This document shows, piece by piece, positions 42,473 to 51,575 of a DNA stretch of 64,000 nucleotides (position 1 is its first letter; every line of letters starts with the position of its first letter). This DNA comes from an uncultured Clostridia bacterium (GTDB lineage: Bacteria > Bacillota > Clostridia > Oscillospirales > Ruminococcaceae), in assembly GCA_947631445.1 (NCBI GenBank), contig CANRLN010000001.1, positions 93,066-157,065 of the forward strand, in the 5' to 3' direction. The notes beneath the pieces were generated by a model. The model made no database searches, was not told the DNA's origin, and worked only from the letters and a program-made list of their open reading frames with translations. A program made the translations under genes and the position numbers.

Positions 42473-43714
42473 TTATACTACCTGAAAAATATAGAATTTT
42501 AAATAGTCGGTTTCGGGAACATTCCATAAGATTGGGTGGTCGGGGGATTGTTGACGCTGTTCAATCTGTCTTAAGCTTACTCCTGCATCATGTGCGGCGG
42601 ATTTAAGCATTTTAACAAACAAATAATCTTCCATAAAGTGGGAACATGAGCAGGTTGCAAGATAGCCACCACGATTAAGAAGTTTCATTGCACGATAATT
42701 TATTTCTTTATATCCACTTTGTGCGGATTTAATTGTTTTTCTTGATTTGGTAAAAGCGGGTGGGTCAAGTATAATAAGGTCATATTTGCCTTTATTGGAC
42801 TTATCCGCTTCAAGGTTTGTAAGCAGGTCAAAAACATTTTCGCATATATAATTTACTTTGCTATCCAGATTATTTAACCTTGCATTTTCTTTTGCCTGTT
42901 CAATGGCAGTTTTAGAAATATCAACCGAATCCACCGACAAAGCACCGCCCATTGCAGAATTAAGCCCAAAAGAACCAGTATGTGTAAAGCAGTCCAGCAC
43001 AGTTTTTCCCTTTGCTATATCCGCTACGGCTTTTCTGTTATATTTCTGGTCAAGGAAAAATCCTGTTTTCTGTCCGTTTTCAACGTCTACTATATATTTT
43101 ATACCGTTTTCAACAATTTCAGTAATGGCAGATTTTGGTGTTGGAACATTTATATTTTCAAGGCTGTAAAAGCCTTTGAACTGCTCCAGTCCCTCAAGAT
43201 TTCTTATTGCCACGTCCTCACGCTCAAAAATTCCCGATATTTTTTGTCCGTCCTCTGTGAGAACCTTATAGATTGCGGGAAGAATTATATCCTTTATTTT
43301 TTCCATTCCAATGCTTAAAATCTGAACGCTCAACAGGTCGTTAAATCTATCGACCGTAAGACCGGGGAAACTGTCTGCCTCGCCGAAAATAACACGGCAA
43401 CAAAGCAAATCTTCAGGGGATTTCATAACCGACTTACGATATTCCCAAGCATATTTTATTCTGCGTTCCCAAAATTTCTCATCAAAAGTATCATTTGCAT
43501 TATCCGAAATTTTTCTAATACGGATTTTGCTTTTTTGGCTTAAAAACCCGCTACCTAAATATCTATCCTTTTTGGAATATATATCAACAATACTGCCATT
43601 TTCGGGGACAGTTTCGGGTGAGCTTATAATCTCTGTATCATACACCCAAGGGTGACCGCCTTTAAGCGAATTTTCTGCCTTTTGGGTTACTATATATTTT
43701 GGAAAATTTCTCAT
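42473..43714 (-). CDS. rlmI: Class I SAM-dependent rRNA methyltransferase with PUA domain (RlmI type)
   Basis: A 413-residue enzyme. The N-terminal PUA-like domain (residues about 4-80, KGGHPWVYDTEIISSPE) is followed by a methyltransferase domain with VLDCFTHTGSFGLNSAMGGA (SAM motif I), IILDPPAFTKS (motif IV) and a CSCSHFM motif typical of 5-methylcytosine RNA methylases of the RlmI/YwbD group, which modify 23S rRNA. The target base is inferred from the family. SD AAGGAGATATT precedes ATG 43714. It follows the fumarase alpha gene by 23 bp in one operon. Confidence 0.87.
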   Translation of the reverse strand: MRNFPKYIVTQKAENSLKGGHPWVYDTEIISSPETVPENGSIVDIYSKKDRYLGSGFLSQKSKIRIRKISDNANDTFDEKFWERRIKYAWEYRKSVMKSPEDLLCCRVIFGEADSFPGLTVDRFNDLLSVQILSIGMEKIKDIILPAIYKVLTEDGQKISGIFEREDVAIRNLEGLEQFKGFYSLENINVPTPKSAITEIVENGIKYIVDVENGQKTGFFLDQKYNRKAVADIAKGKTVLDCFTHTGSFGLNSAMGGALSVDSVDISKTAIEQAKENARLNNLDSKVNYICENVFDLLTNLEADKSNKGKYDLIILDPPAFTKSRKTIKSAQSGYKEINYRAMKLLNRGGYLATCSCSHFMEDYLFVKMLKSAAHDAGVSLRQIEQRQQSPDHPILWNVPETDYLKFYIFQVV

Positions 43715-43737
43715 AATATCTCCTTGTTTATAGTTTT

Positions 43738-44583
43738 TTATATAATCTTGCTTGCGTGTCTTGTCACATGACAGCCAACATTTACCGAAACGGGAAGTCC
43801 CGCAATGTGGGTTGGTGCTTGTTCTATATTTACGGCAAGGCAGGTTTGTGTTCCGCCAAAACCTTGAGGTCCAATTCCAAGCTTGTTTATTTTATCAAGC
43901 ATTTTTTGTTCAAGCTGAGCATAAAGCGGTTTAGGGTTGCGAATTTCAACACTTCTGCAAAGTGCTTTTTTGGCAAGGTAAGCACATTTTTCAAAATCTC
44001 CACCAATTCCAACACCGATAACAATAGGTGGGCAAGGGTTAGAACCTGCCCTTGAAATGGTATCAACCACAAAGTCCACAATTTCCTCTTGTGTGACGCT
44101 CGGTGTCATCATTTTTAAAGCCGACATATTTTCACTGCCAAATCCCTTAGGGGCAACCATAATTTTAATTTTATCGCCTGCCACAATTTTAAGATGTATT
44201 ACAGCAGGAGTATTATTTTTTGTGTTTACACGTTCGAGCGGGTCGCCAACAATAGAGCAACGAAGTTTTCCATTTATATATCCGTCCGCCACACCGTCAT
44301 TTATAGCCTGCTCAAAATCGCCGTCAATAATATGCACGTCCTGCCCCAGTTCAACAAAAACTACCGCCATTCCAGTATCCTGACAAATAGGCAGACTTTC
44401 CTGTTTTGCCACCTTAATATTATTTAATATATCATCAAATACATTTTTACCAACGGGAGATTTTTCACACTTTGAGCAGGTTTCTATTCTTTTTTCCAAA
44501 TCCTGTGGCAAAAACAAATTGGCTTTAATGCAAAGTTCTGTAACAGCTTCTTGTATAGTTTTTGCAGAAATTTCTCTTATCAT
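43738..44583 (-). CDS. Fumarate hydratase class I, alpha subunit (fumA N-terminal type)
   Basis: A 281-residue subunit of the iron-sulfur class I fumarase (or L-tartrate dehydratase) family, which interconverts fumarate and malate. Motifs include LPICQDTGMAVVFVELGQDVHI, the region NPCPPIVIGVGIGGDFEKCAYLAKKAL, and LGIGPQGFGGTQTCLAVNIEQAPTHIAGLPVSVNVGCH. Cluster cysteines are expected in CQDTG, CPP and TCLA. The beta subunit gene that normally follows immediately is absent: the next gene is rlmI. Fumarase versus tartrate dehydratase cannot be decided here. Confidence 0.9.
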   Translation of the reverse strand: MIREISAKTIQEAVTELCIKANLFLPQDLEKRIETCSKCEKSPVGKNVFDDILNNIKVAKQESLPICQDTGMAVVFVELGQDVHIIDGDFEQAINDGVADGYINGKLRCSIVGDPLERVNTKNNTPAVIHLKIVAGDKIKIMVAPKGFGSENMSALKMMTPSVTQEEIVDFVVDTISRAGSNPCPPIVIGVGIGGDFEKCAYLAKKALCRSVEIRNPKPLYAQLEQKMLDKINKLGIGPQGFGGTQTCLAVNIEQAPTHIAGLPVSVNVGCHVTRHASKII

Positions 44584-44619
44584 AATTTTTTTGTCCTTTC
44601 AATAATATATTTTATTATG

Positions 44620-45186
44620 CTATAAATATAATTGCCTTAGGTTTTTATATTCATGGTCGGGAATTTTTTTGTAGAACAACTTTTCTTTTAAATATCCATT
44701 TTGTGCAAGCAATTTATCACTTTGAAGGAAATTTACAATTATAGTTTGAAAAATACGACGTCCTGTGTCACATTCGCAGGTTCGTCTATTATATATAAGT
44801 CGTCCATACTCTCCATTTTGAAGTGTAAAGCAGGTTTTATATACTCCTCCAACATTATAAAGAACAGTATAATTTTCACCGTCTTTTTTTAAGGCAAAAC
44901 GTCCTAAATAGTTATCAAATGGATTGTGGAAAAGTCCTTTATCTATTATTTTTTTTATATTATTATTGGTGTTGGGGTTAAAGCTTTTGTTGTCAAAATA
45001 GTTTGAAATGCCCTTTGGAGTTTGAAAAAGACGTATTTCATTAAAAAAAATTTTATCATCAGGGTTTTCCACCTTAAAATCTTTTACCGGCAAAAATTTA
45101 ATAGCTTTTCTTTGCTCAGCAAAGTTTGCATAGCGAACATCTTTATAGTGGGATAAAATAATTTTTTGAATATAAATATAATTCAT
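44620..45186 (-). CDS. Hypothetical protein next to the O-antigen-ligase-like gene
   Basis: A 188-residue basic, soluble protein rich in Tyr, Phe and Asn, with no membrane helix, signal peptide or motif known to me. A possible metal or disulfide segment is RRTCECDTGRRIF. The start ATG overlaps the stop of the membrane gene before it (TAATG), which implies translational coupling and perhaps a shared role in the surface glycan locus. No function is proposed. Confidence 0.65.
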   Translation of the reverse strand: MNYIYIQKIILSHYKDVRYANFAEQRKAIKFLPVKDFKVENPDDKIFFNEIRLFQTPKGISNYFDNKSFNPNTNNNIKKIIDKGLFHNPFDNYLGRFALKKDGENYTVLYNVGGVYKTCFTLQNGEYGRLIYNRRTCECDTGRRIFQTIIVNFLQSDKLLAQNGYLKEKLFYKKIPDHEYKNLRQLYL

Positions 45187-46670
45187 TAATCATCACCATA
45201 TTCAATAGGATTTTTTACCGAAACGGCAAACACCATTCCTAAAACAAGCCAATAATAGGGTGTAACCGTGTTTTGACTTATATTAAATATAGCCTGAATT
45301 AAATATCCCAAAACAGCAACAGATAAGGCTATTTCAACCCAACCAAATTTATTTTTGAAAAATCCTGCAAAACAAATAAAAATGCGTCTTAGTGCAAAAA
45401 TAATAAACGCTATAAAAAACAGCAAGCCGAAAATTCCCGTACACTCTAAAATATAAAGATATTCATTATAGGGGCGGTCGACAAGACCCGCCGGAAGATT
45501 AGCTTCACCATATGACACGGGAATACACTCAAGACCAATTCCCTCAAAGATATAATTTTTTGCAATTTTGAAATTTTCCGACCAAAGTTTTTGATAAATT
45601 TCTTTGGTTGTATAATTTTCGGTTGGAAGTGTAGATATAGACAATCTATCATAAGTGTCTGTATAGATTATTGGTGAATCAAGCAATTTTCCGTCCCCTG
45701 CATTGATAATAGCAAAGGTTGTTCCGCCTGCAATTATAACTACTGCAACTAGCACTGCAAAACTTAAAGGGGCAGAATTAGTATTTTTTCTGCCTGCAAA
45801 AAGTCTTACAATTTCAAAAATTGCTATAATTACAGCTACTGCAATTATTCCAAACCTTGCCACAAAAGTATGGGTTAAAATTCCGGCTGAAACAAAAACT
45901 ATACTGCTTATGCCGTATAAAATTCGTCTTAAAATAGCCTTATCATACATAGCTCCAACAAGGGCAACAGCAAAGCAGATTATCATAAAAGTTGCAAGGG
46001 CAAAGGGTGTTCCCATAAATCCGTTTGCAGCGTAGCCGTCAGCCATAACCCACCCTTCTTCAACGTTATAATAACAAAAAAGTTTTCCAAACCAACTGGG
46101 AAAATTAACAGCTTTTATTGTTTGAAGTATGCCAACAACCGCTTGAACAAAGCCGATGCCAACCAAAAAATCGGCAATTAGTTTTCTCCATTTTTTGCTT
46201 ATAATAAGTGTTCCTAAAGCAAACAAGCCAAAATATCCTAAAAAGGCAAGCAAACCCTCTGAACGGTTAATCATTCCAAAAAAAGAATAATAAGGGCTTA
46301 AGCCTAAAATGCTTGTAATTATTACCACAACTACAAAGCCACCAAGCAGGATAAATTCTTTTTGATTTTTCATTCTAAGCTGATTTTTTTGTTTTGCAAT
46401 CAAAAGCATTAAAAAGCCAAAAAGTCCAAAGAATGTAAGCCCTGAAGATATAGCAAAAATCATCTTGTCGCTAAGCGGAATTGTTTTGCCGAAATCGTTA
46501 ACACTGCCGGCAATATTCTTTGTAAAATAATAAAGCATGGAGCAGATGACAAAACCAATCATTGTAATTATAGCATATCCCCCAAAAAGCTTTTGAGTGT
46601 CCTTTGCACTCATATTTAAAATAAAATCTGATTTTTCAGATGTGTTGAACAAATGTTTGCGTTCAGGCAT
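45186..46670 (-). CDS. O-antigen ligase/polymerase family membrane protein
   Basis: A 494-residue integral membrane protein with about twelve hydrophobic helices. The Wzy_C/RfaL-type core is seen as LLAFLGYFGLFALGTLIIS, FMGTPFALATFMIICFAVALVG and FVARFGIIAVAVIIAIFEI. A large extracytoplasmic loop (about 320-400) contains GIGLECIPVSYGEANLPAGLVDRPYNEYLYILECTGIFGLLFF, the H/NEY-type loop typical of ligases. It likely polymerises or transfers lipid-linked glycan at the outer face of the membrane. SD AAGGAGGAAAC. Confidence 0.85.
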   Translation of the reverse strand: MPERKHLFNTSEKSDFILNMSAKDTQKLFGGYAIITMIGFVICSMLYYFTKNIAGSVNDFGKTIPLSDKMIFAISSGLTFFGLFGFLMLLIAKQKNQLRMKNQKEFILLGGFVVVVIITSILGLSPYYSFFGMINRSEGLLAFLGYFGLFALGTLIISKKWRKLIADFLVGIGFVQAVVGILQTIKAVNFPSWFGKLFCYYNVEEGWVMADGYAANGFMGTPFALATFMIICFAVALVGAMYDKAILRRILYGISSIVFVSAGILTHTFVARFGIIAVAVIIAIFEIVRLFAGRKNTNSAPLSFAVLVAVVIIAGGTTFAIINAGDGKLLDSPIIYTDTYDRLSISTLPTENYTTKEIYQKLWSENFKIAKNYIFEGIGLECIPVSYGEANLPAGLVDRPYNEYLYILECTGIFGLLFFIAFIIFALRRIFICFAGFFKNKFGWVEIALSVAVLGYLIQAIFNISQNTVTPYYWLVLGMVFAVSVKNPIEYGDD

Positions 46671-46697
46671 TTTTTTGTTTCCTCCTTATTATTTATT

Positions 46698-46734
46698 TTT
46701 TCCCCTGCCGTAACCAAAAGCGGGCAGGGGAAAC
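46698..46734. repeat. Dispersed palindrome copy 13
   Basis: Arms TTTCCCCTGCC and GGCAGGGGAAA with an enlarged loop (GTAACCAAAAGCG), between rny and the ligase-like gene. Confidence 0.75.
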
Positions 46735-46742
46735 TTATTTTT

Positions 46743-48308
46743 TTATTTAGCGTAGTCAACAACCCTGCTTTCACGGATTAAATGTACTTTAATCTGTCCG
46801 GGGTATTCCATTTCGTTTTCAATACGTTTTGAAATTTCTCTTGCAATAAGAACCATCTTTTCATCATTGACCTTTTCGGGTTGAATAATAATTCTTACCT
46901 CTCTGCCGGCTTGGATTGCAAAGGAACGTTCCACTCCGTCATAAGAATTGCAGATTTCTTCCAGCTTTTGCAGACGTTTGATATAATTTTCTAAATTTTC
47001 GCTTCTTGCTCCAGGGCGGGCGGCAGAAATTGCATCGGCTGCCTGAACAAGGGCGGCAATAACCGTTTTGGTTTCAACATCACCGTGGTGAGCCTCTATT
47101 GCGTGTATAATATCGGGACTTTCTTTATATTTTTTGCAGACCTCAACACCCAGTTGAACATGAGAACCCTCAAAGTCGCTGTTAAGAGCCTTGCCAATAT
47201 CGTGGAGCAGTCCGGCACGTCTTGCCATGTTTGCATCAACCCCCAGTTCGGAAGCCATCATACCGGCAAGCTGTGCAACCTCAATTGAATGGTTAAGCAC
47301 ATTCTGACGATAACTTGTACGGAATTTAAGTCTGCCCAAAAGCTTGATAAGCTCGTGGTTAAGACCATGCACATTGGTTTCAAGAATAGCTCGTTCGCCC
47401 TCCTGCTTGATTTTATATTCCACCTCATGGGTTGCTTTTTCAACCATTTCTTCAATTTTGGTTGGGTGGATTCTTCCGTCCTGAACAAGCTTTTCAAGGG
47501 CAATTCTTGCAATTTCACGGCGTACCTGGTCAAAGCAGGAGATTGTGATTGTTTCGGGGGTGTCGTCAATGATAAGTTCAACGCCGGTAAGGCTTTCAAT
47601 AGTTCTTATGTTTCTGCCCTCACGACCGATAATTCTTCCTTTCATATCATCGCTTGGAAGATTTACAACCGAAACGGCGGATTCAGAAACCTGGTCGGCG
47701 GCACATCTTGCAATTGCAAGGGAAATCTGCTGTCTTGCTCTTGCGTCACATTCTTCTTTAATCTGGCTTTCATAGTCCTTTATTTTCTGAACCTTTTCAT
47801 GCACAAGTTCTTCATCAAGAATTTTCAGCATATAAGCTTTGGCTTCGTCGGCAGTAAGTCCTGAAATTTTTTCAAGCATTCCCATCTGAGAATTTTTAAG
47901 TTGCTCTGCTTCTTCAAATTTTTCATCAGCTTTTTTCAGTCTGTTTTGAAGCGTTTCTTCTTTCTTTTCAAGATTGTCCAGTTTTTTGTCAAGGTTTTCT
48001 TCTTTCTGTTGTATTCTGCGTTCCTGCCTTGAGATTTCGCTTCGGCGACTTTTAAGTTCTTTTTCCGCTTCGGTTCTTTCCTGCTGAATTTCTTCCTTAG
48101 CCTCGATAAGTTTTTCTTTTTTTATCGATTCGGCAGACTTTTTAGCGTCCTCGACAATTCTTTTGGATTCGTTTTCGGCAGAACCTATTGCAGCCTCTGC
48201 GGTTTGTTTTCTGTATTCTTGTCCTTTTTTGAACATGACGCTTCCGCCTATTGCCGCACCGGCTACAAGTGCAATAAAAATAAGCAGAACAGAAATTATT
48301 GTTGGCAT
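46743..48308 (-). CDS. rny: Ribonuclease Y
   Basis: About 521 residues. RNase Y is the membrane-anchored endonuclease that starts mRNA decay in Firmicutes. Order of parts: N-terminal membrane helix (residues about 4-25), a long coiled coil (30-150), a KH domain with [25 protein letters not shown] (about 210-235), and an HD domain with [20 protein letters not shown] and AHHGDVE, then the C-terminal domain ending RVVDYAK. I select ATG 48308 (7 nt after GGAGG) over ATG 48314, which abuts the SD. A ~260-nt 5' leader is present (separate entry). Confidence 0.96.
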   Translation of the reverse strand: MPTIISVLLIFIALVAGAAIGGSVMFKKGQEYRKQTAEAAIGSAENESKRIVEDAKKSAESIKKEKLIEAKEEIQQERTEAEKELKSRRSEISRQERRIQQKEENLDKKLDNLEKKEETLQNRLKKADEKFEEAEQLKNSQMGMLEKISGLTADEAKAYMLKILDEELVHEKVQKIKDYESQIKEECDARARQQISLAIARCAADQVSESAVSVVNLPSDDMKGRIIGREGRNIRTIESLTGVELIIDDTPETITISCFDQVRREIARIALEKLVQDGRIHPTKIEEMVEKATHEVEYKIKQEGERAILETNVHGLNHELIKLLGRLKFRTSYRQNVLNHSIEVAQLAGMMASELGVDANMARRAGLLHDIGKALNSDFEGSHVQLGVEVCKKYKESPDIIHAIEAHHGDVETKTVIAALVQAADAISAARPGARSENLENYIKRLQKLEEICNSYDGVERSFAIQAGREVRIIIQPEKVNDEKMVLIAREISKRIENEMEYPGQIKVHLIRESRVVDYAK

Positions 48309-48570
48309 ATACATTCCTCCTTTTAATAAATTAATGAAATTTAATTAATTTTTGCCAAACGTGGCACACTGCGGAGGATTTTCAGAAAATTTTGCAATAA
48401 AAACAAACAAATAAAAAAATATTACCATAAAAATATTTAAAAATATGTAAAAAATTAAATCTATATACAAAATATAAGGGGGCAGCACAAAGCCCCTAAA
48501 AAATCCAAATATCAATCATTTTGGAATGACCGTTTAAGCTAACACATTTGGCAGCACAAAACAATGCTTA
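48309..48570 (-). promoter_or_regulatory. Long 5' leader of rny with repeated motif
   Basis: Between the rny promoter and start codon about 260 nt are untranslated. The 11-bp phrase GGCAGCACAAA (+ strand) occurs twice, at 48481-48491 and 48550-48560. One copy lies in a hairpin (GGGGC/GCCCC on the minus strand, near 48499-48480). The rest is AT-rich. It is not a riboswitch class I recognise; autocontrol of RNase Y through its own leader is known in principle, but any role here is inference. Confidence 0.45.
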
Positions 48571-48575
48571 TTTAT

Positions 48576-48604
48576 ATTATATAACATTATCCCGAAAATG
48601 TCAA
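48576..48604 (-). promoter_or_regulatory. Promoter of rny
   Basis: Minus strand TTGACA (48604-48599), 17 bp, TATAAT (48581-48576): perfect consensus. Confidence 0.85.
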
Positions 48605-48678
48605 GAGATAAAATAAAAATTTTTTATTTTTCTCAAAAGCTAAATAAAAGGCGTTGTTTATATTATTTTATATTTATA

Positions 48679-48708
48679 GTATTTCCCTGCCTTGGGCAGG
48701 AAAATATA
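48679..48708. repeat. Dispersed palindrome copy 14
   Basis: TATTTCCCTGCC-TTG-GGCAGGAAAATA with one offset, in the divergent gap between rny and the YfhO gene. Confidence 0.7.
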
Positions 48709-48781
48709 TAAGATTTTTTTAAGCAATTTTTTAAATATAATTTTTTAGTAACAATTTAAACGGTTTTTTTATCAAAAACAC

Positions 48782-48809
48782 TTGACTTATTATTATTTTG
48801 TGGTATAAT
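48782..48809 (+). promoter_or_regulatory. Promoter of the YfhO gene
   Basis: TTGACT (48782-48787), 16 bp, TATAAT (48804-48809). The leader carries a hairpin with arms TTCTATTC (48860-48867) and GAATAGAA (48884-48891). Confidence 0.75.
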
Positions 48810-48956
48810 ATTAGTGTATGGGGTTGTAAAAAAAGTCTTTAACGATACTAAAAATATCTTTCTATTCTCACGCCTGTGATGAGGAATAGAATTAATTTAA
48901 TTAAAAACTCTTTTTTATAGTCTTATACAGAAATATGCAAAACAAGGAGAGATGAA

Positions 48957-51386
48957 ATGAAAAAAAATGATTTAAAAGACCGTATTCTTGGGAAAAACGG
49001 CAGTGAGCTATATATACCGCTCTTTGTGCTGAGTTTTGTCGGAATGCTTGTGTCGTTCCTGCCCACCATGATTAAAAACGGTGGCTACTTTACCTACTAT
49101 GGGGATTTTAACTCCCAACAGCTTATGTTCTATTATCATGCAAGCGAATCAATAAGAGAGGGTGCTACCGCTTGGGATTGGGGAACCGACCTTGGAACAA
49201 GTTTTGTGGGAAGTTATACATTCTATCTTTTGGGAAGCCCATTCTTCTGGCTTGTAAATATATTTCCACTTTCTATGGTGGACAAGCTTATTCCTTGGCT
49301 ACTCTGCCTTAAAACTTCGGTTGCTGCGGTGACAGCTTATGCCTTTTTAAGACGATTTATCAAAACACCTCATGCAGCTTTTGTAGGTGCGTTTCTTTAC
49401 GCTTTTTCGGGATTTCAGTCATATAACGTATTCTTTAACCATTTCCATGATGTTGTGGCATTTTTCCCACTGTTGCTACTTGGTGTGGAACTTTTGGTTC
49501 AGGAGGACAGAAAAGGCTTTTTTGCTGGTGCAGTTGCAATAAATGCAATTGTAAACTACTTCTTCTTTGTTGGCGATGTAGTATTTGTAATATTATATTT
49601 TATCGTAAGATGTATGGACAAGTCATTTAGAATTACATGGAAAAAGTTTGGACTTATGGCACTTGAGGCAATTCTCGGTGTAATGCTTTCCTGCTTTATT
49701 CTTATTCCTGCTTGCCTTGCAACCATTCTTAACCCAAGAGTTAAGTCCTATTTGCATGGTCTTGACATGGTGATTTATGGCGATAACAAACGTCTTTTCC
49801 GAATTATTCAAAGTTTCTTTATGATGTCGGATATGCCCGCAAGAAGCAATCTGTTTAGTTCGGATACTGCCCGTTGGTCGTCCATTGCGGGATATTTGCC
49901 ACTTTTCTCTATGGCGGGCGTTATTGCTTTTATGCGTCACAAAAAAAGCCACTGGGCAAAACGACTTGTTATAATCAGCATTATTTGTGCTTTTGTGCCT
50001 GTTTTAAACACTTCATTTACTGCGTTTAACAGTTCTTACTATGCAAGATGGTATTATATGCCTATTCTTATTATGTGCTTTATGACAGCATATGTTATTG
50101 ACAATTACGAAGTGGATTTGAAAAAGGGCTTTATTCCAACTGCCATTGTAATTGGCTTGTTGTTTGTGATTGGAATGCTCCCTAAAGAGGTTGACGGAAA
50201 ACTTGTTTACGGCGAAATTGCCGAATTTCAGGATTACTGGTGGATTCAAATTGGCTGGTCGGTTGCAATGTTGGTTGTGCTTGCGTTTGTTGTATACAGA
50301 CTTGACCGCCGTTCTAAAAACTTTTCAAAATGGATTTGCGGACTTACTGCCGTTTGTTGTAGTGCTTGTATGGCTGCCAACGTCTGGTATGGAGTTTCGC
50401 AAGGCTCGGTTGACACACAAACCTATCTTTCAATGACCCTTGAATCAAATATGGATTTAAGCGAAGTTGACGCTTTGGACACAGACGAAAACACATTCTA
50501 CAGAACCGATGCAAACGAAGTCGGAATGGATAACTTCTGTATGTATTGGGGATTTAATTCCATGAGATGTTTCCACTCCTGCGTTTCCAACTCGATTATG
50601 GATTTCTATACCACAATCGGACAAACCCGTGATGTTGCTTCAAGAATGGAACCTAATCTTTATGCACTGCGTGGTCTTTTCTCGGTTAAATATTATTTTA
50701 ATCGAAATTCAAACGGTTCAACACCAAACCAAACAATAAACGGTCTTACTGGTTTTAACTATCTTAAGTCGGTCAATGGATTTGATGTTTATATGAATCA
50801 ATATTTTGTCCCAATGGGCTTTACTTTTGATTATTATATGTCGGATTCACAGCTTCAGGGAATAGATAAAGACAGTCGTCCTAATGCACTTTTGCAGGCT
50901 CTTGTTCTTGACGATACACAAATTAACAAATATTCGGGAAGTATTCTCACACCACTTGAAAGCGGAAAGGAATATCTTACCGAAGATGATTACAGACAGA
51001 TTTGTGAGGATAAACAGGCTCATTCTTGCTATTATTTTAAAGAGGATACCCATGGATTTGATGCTAAAATAAATCTTGATAGGGAAAACCTTGTATTCTT
51101 CTCTGTTCCGTTTGATAAGGGTTGGAGTGCAACCGTAAACGGACAAAAAGCCGAAATTGAAAAGGTTTCCTATGGCTTTATGGCAGTTAAATGCCCCGCT
51201 GGCGACAATACTATTAAATTCAGCTATAAAACATATGGCATGAAAGAGGGAATTATTATAAGCATTGTTGGTGGTGTTATCTGGATTGGATATATTGCTG
51301 TTGCATTTTATAGGGGCAAGAAAAACGGCAAAAAGAAAAAATCAGATAGTTCAGAAGAATTGGTAAATTCCGATATTGATTATTAA
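48957..51386 (+). CDS. YfhO-family large membrane protein (predicted glycosyltransferase)
   Basis: An 809-residue polytopic membrane protein. The first ~480 residues contain about a dozen hydrophobic helices beginning LYIPLFVLSFVGMLVSFLP. The extracytoplasmic loop YYGDFNSQQLMFYYHASESIREGATAWDWGTDLGTSF resembles the first-loop motif of YfhO and GT-C enzymes. The C-terminal ~300 residues form an outside domain (YALRGLFSVKYYF, FDKGWSATVNGQKAEIEKVSYGFMAV), with a last helix and a lysine-rich cytoplasmic tail. B. subtilis YfhO glycosylates lipoteichoic acid; the substrate here is unknown. SD AAGGAGAGATG. Confidence 0.9.
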   Translation: MKKNDLKDRILGKNGSELYIPLFVLSFVGMLVSFLPTMIKNGGYFTYYGDFNSQQLMFYYHASESIREGATAWDWGTDLGTSFVGSYTFYLLGSPFFWLVNIFPLSMVDKLIPWLLCLKTSVAAVTAYAFLRRFIKTPHAAFVGAFLYAFSGFQSYNVFFNHFHDVVAFFPLLLLGVELLVQEDRKGFFAGAVAINAIVNYFFFVGDVVFVILYFIVRCMDKSFRITWKKFGLMALEAILGVMLSCFILIPACLATILNPRVKSYLHGLDMVIYGDNKRLFRIIQSFFMMSDMPARSNLFSSDTARWSSIAGYLPLFSMAGVIAFMRHKKSHWAKRLVIISIICAFVPVLNTSFTAFNSSYYARWYYMPILIMCFMTAYVIDNYEVDLKKGFIPTAIVIGLLFVIGMLPKEVDGKLVYGEIAEFQDYWWIQIGWSVAMLVVLAFVVYRLDRRSKNFSKWICGLTAVCCSACMAANVWYGVSQGSVDTQTYLSMTLESNMDLSEVDALDTDENTFYRTDANEVGMDNFCMYWGFNSMRCFHSCVSNSIMDFYTTIGQTRDVASRMEPNLYALRGLFSVKYYFNRNSNGSTPNQTINGLTGFNYLKSVNGFDVYMNQYFVPMGFTFDYYMSDSQLQGIDKDSRPNALLQALVLDDTQINKYSGSILTPLESGKEYLTEDDYRQICEDKQAHSCYYFKEDTHGFDAKINLDRENLVFFSVPFDKGWSATVNGQKAEIEKVSYGFMAVKCPAGDNTIKFSYKTYGMKEGIIISIVGGVIWIGYIAVAFYRGKKNGKKKKSDSSEELVNSDIDY

Positions 51387-51404
51387 TAGTTAATATAGTT
51401 AATA

Positions 51405-51435
51405 ATTGTTTCCCTGCTCACGGCGGGGAAACAAT
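51405..51435. repeat. Dispersed palindrome copy 15
   Basis: ATTGTTTCCCTGC-TCACG-GCGGGGAAACAAT with a mismatch, after the YfhO gene on +. Confidence 0.75.
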
Positions 51436-51469
51436 AACACTTTTATTTACTCTAATTTTTGCTTGGCTA

Positions 51470-51497
51470 TTGACATTTTAAAATTTTATGTTATAAT
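51470..51497 (+). promoter_or_regulatory. Promoter of the nucleotidyltransferase-phosphoribosyltransferase pair
   Basis: TTGACA (51470-51475), 16 bp, TATAAT (51492-51497), 79 bp before the start codon. Confidence 0.75.
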
Positions 51498-51575
51498 AAG
51501 AATAGCAATTGTAAAAAAATATTATATTTTGGCTTTTGAAATTGCTGTAAAATAATTCATATAGGAGAGATTTTT

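Noticed and set aside
47289..47864. A 191-residue open frame on + opposite rny
   Set aside because: It is antisense to the KH/HD part of RNase Y, Phe/Asn-rich and without an SD.
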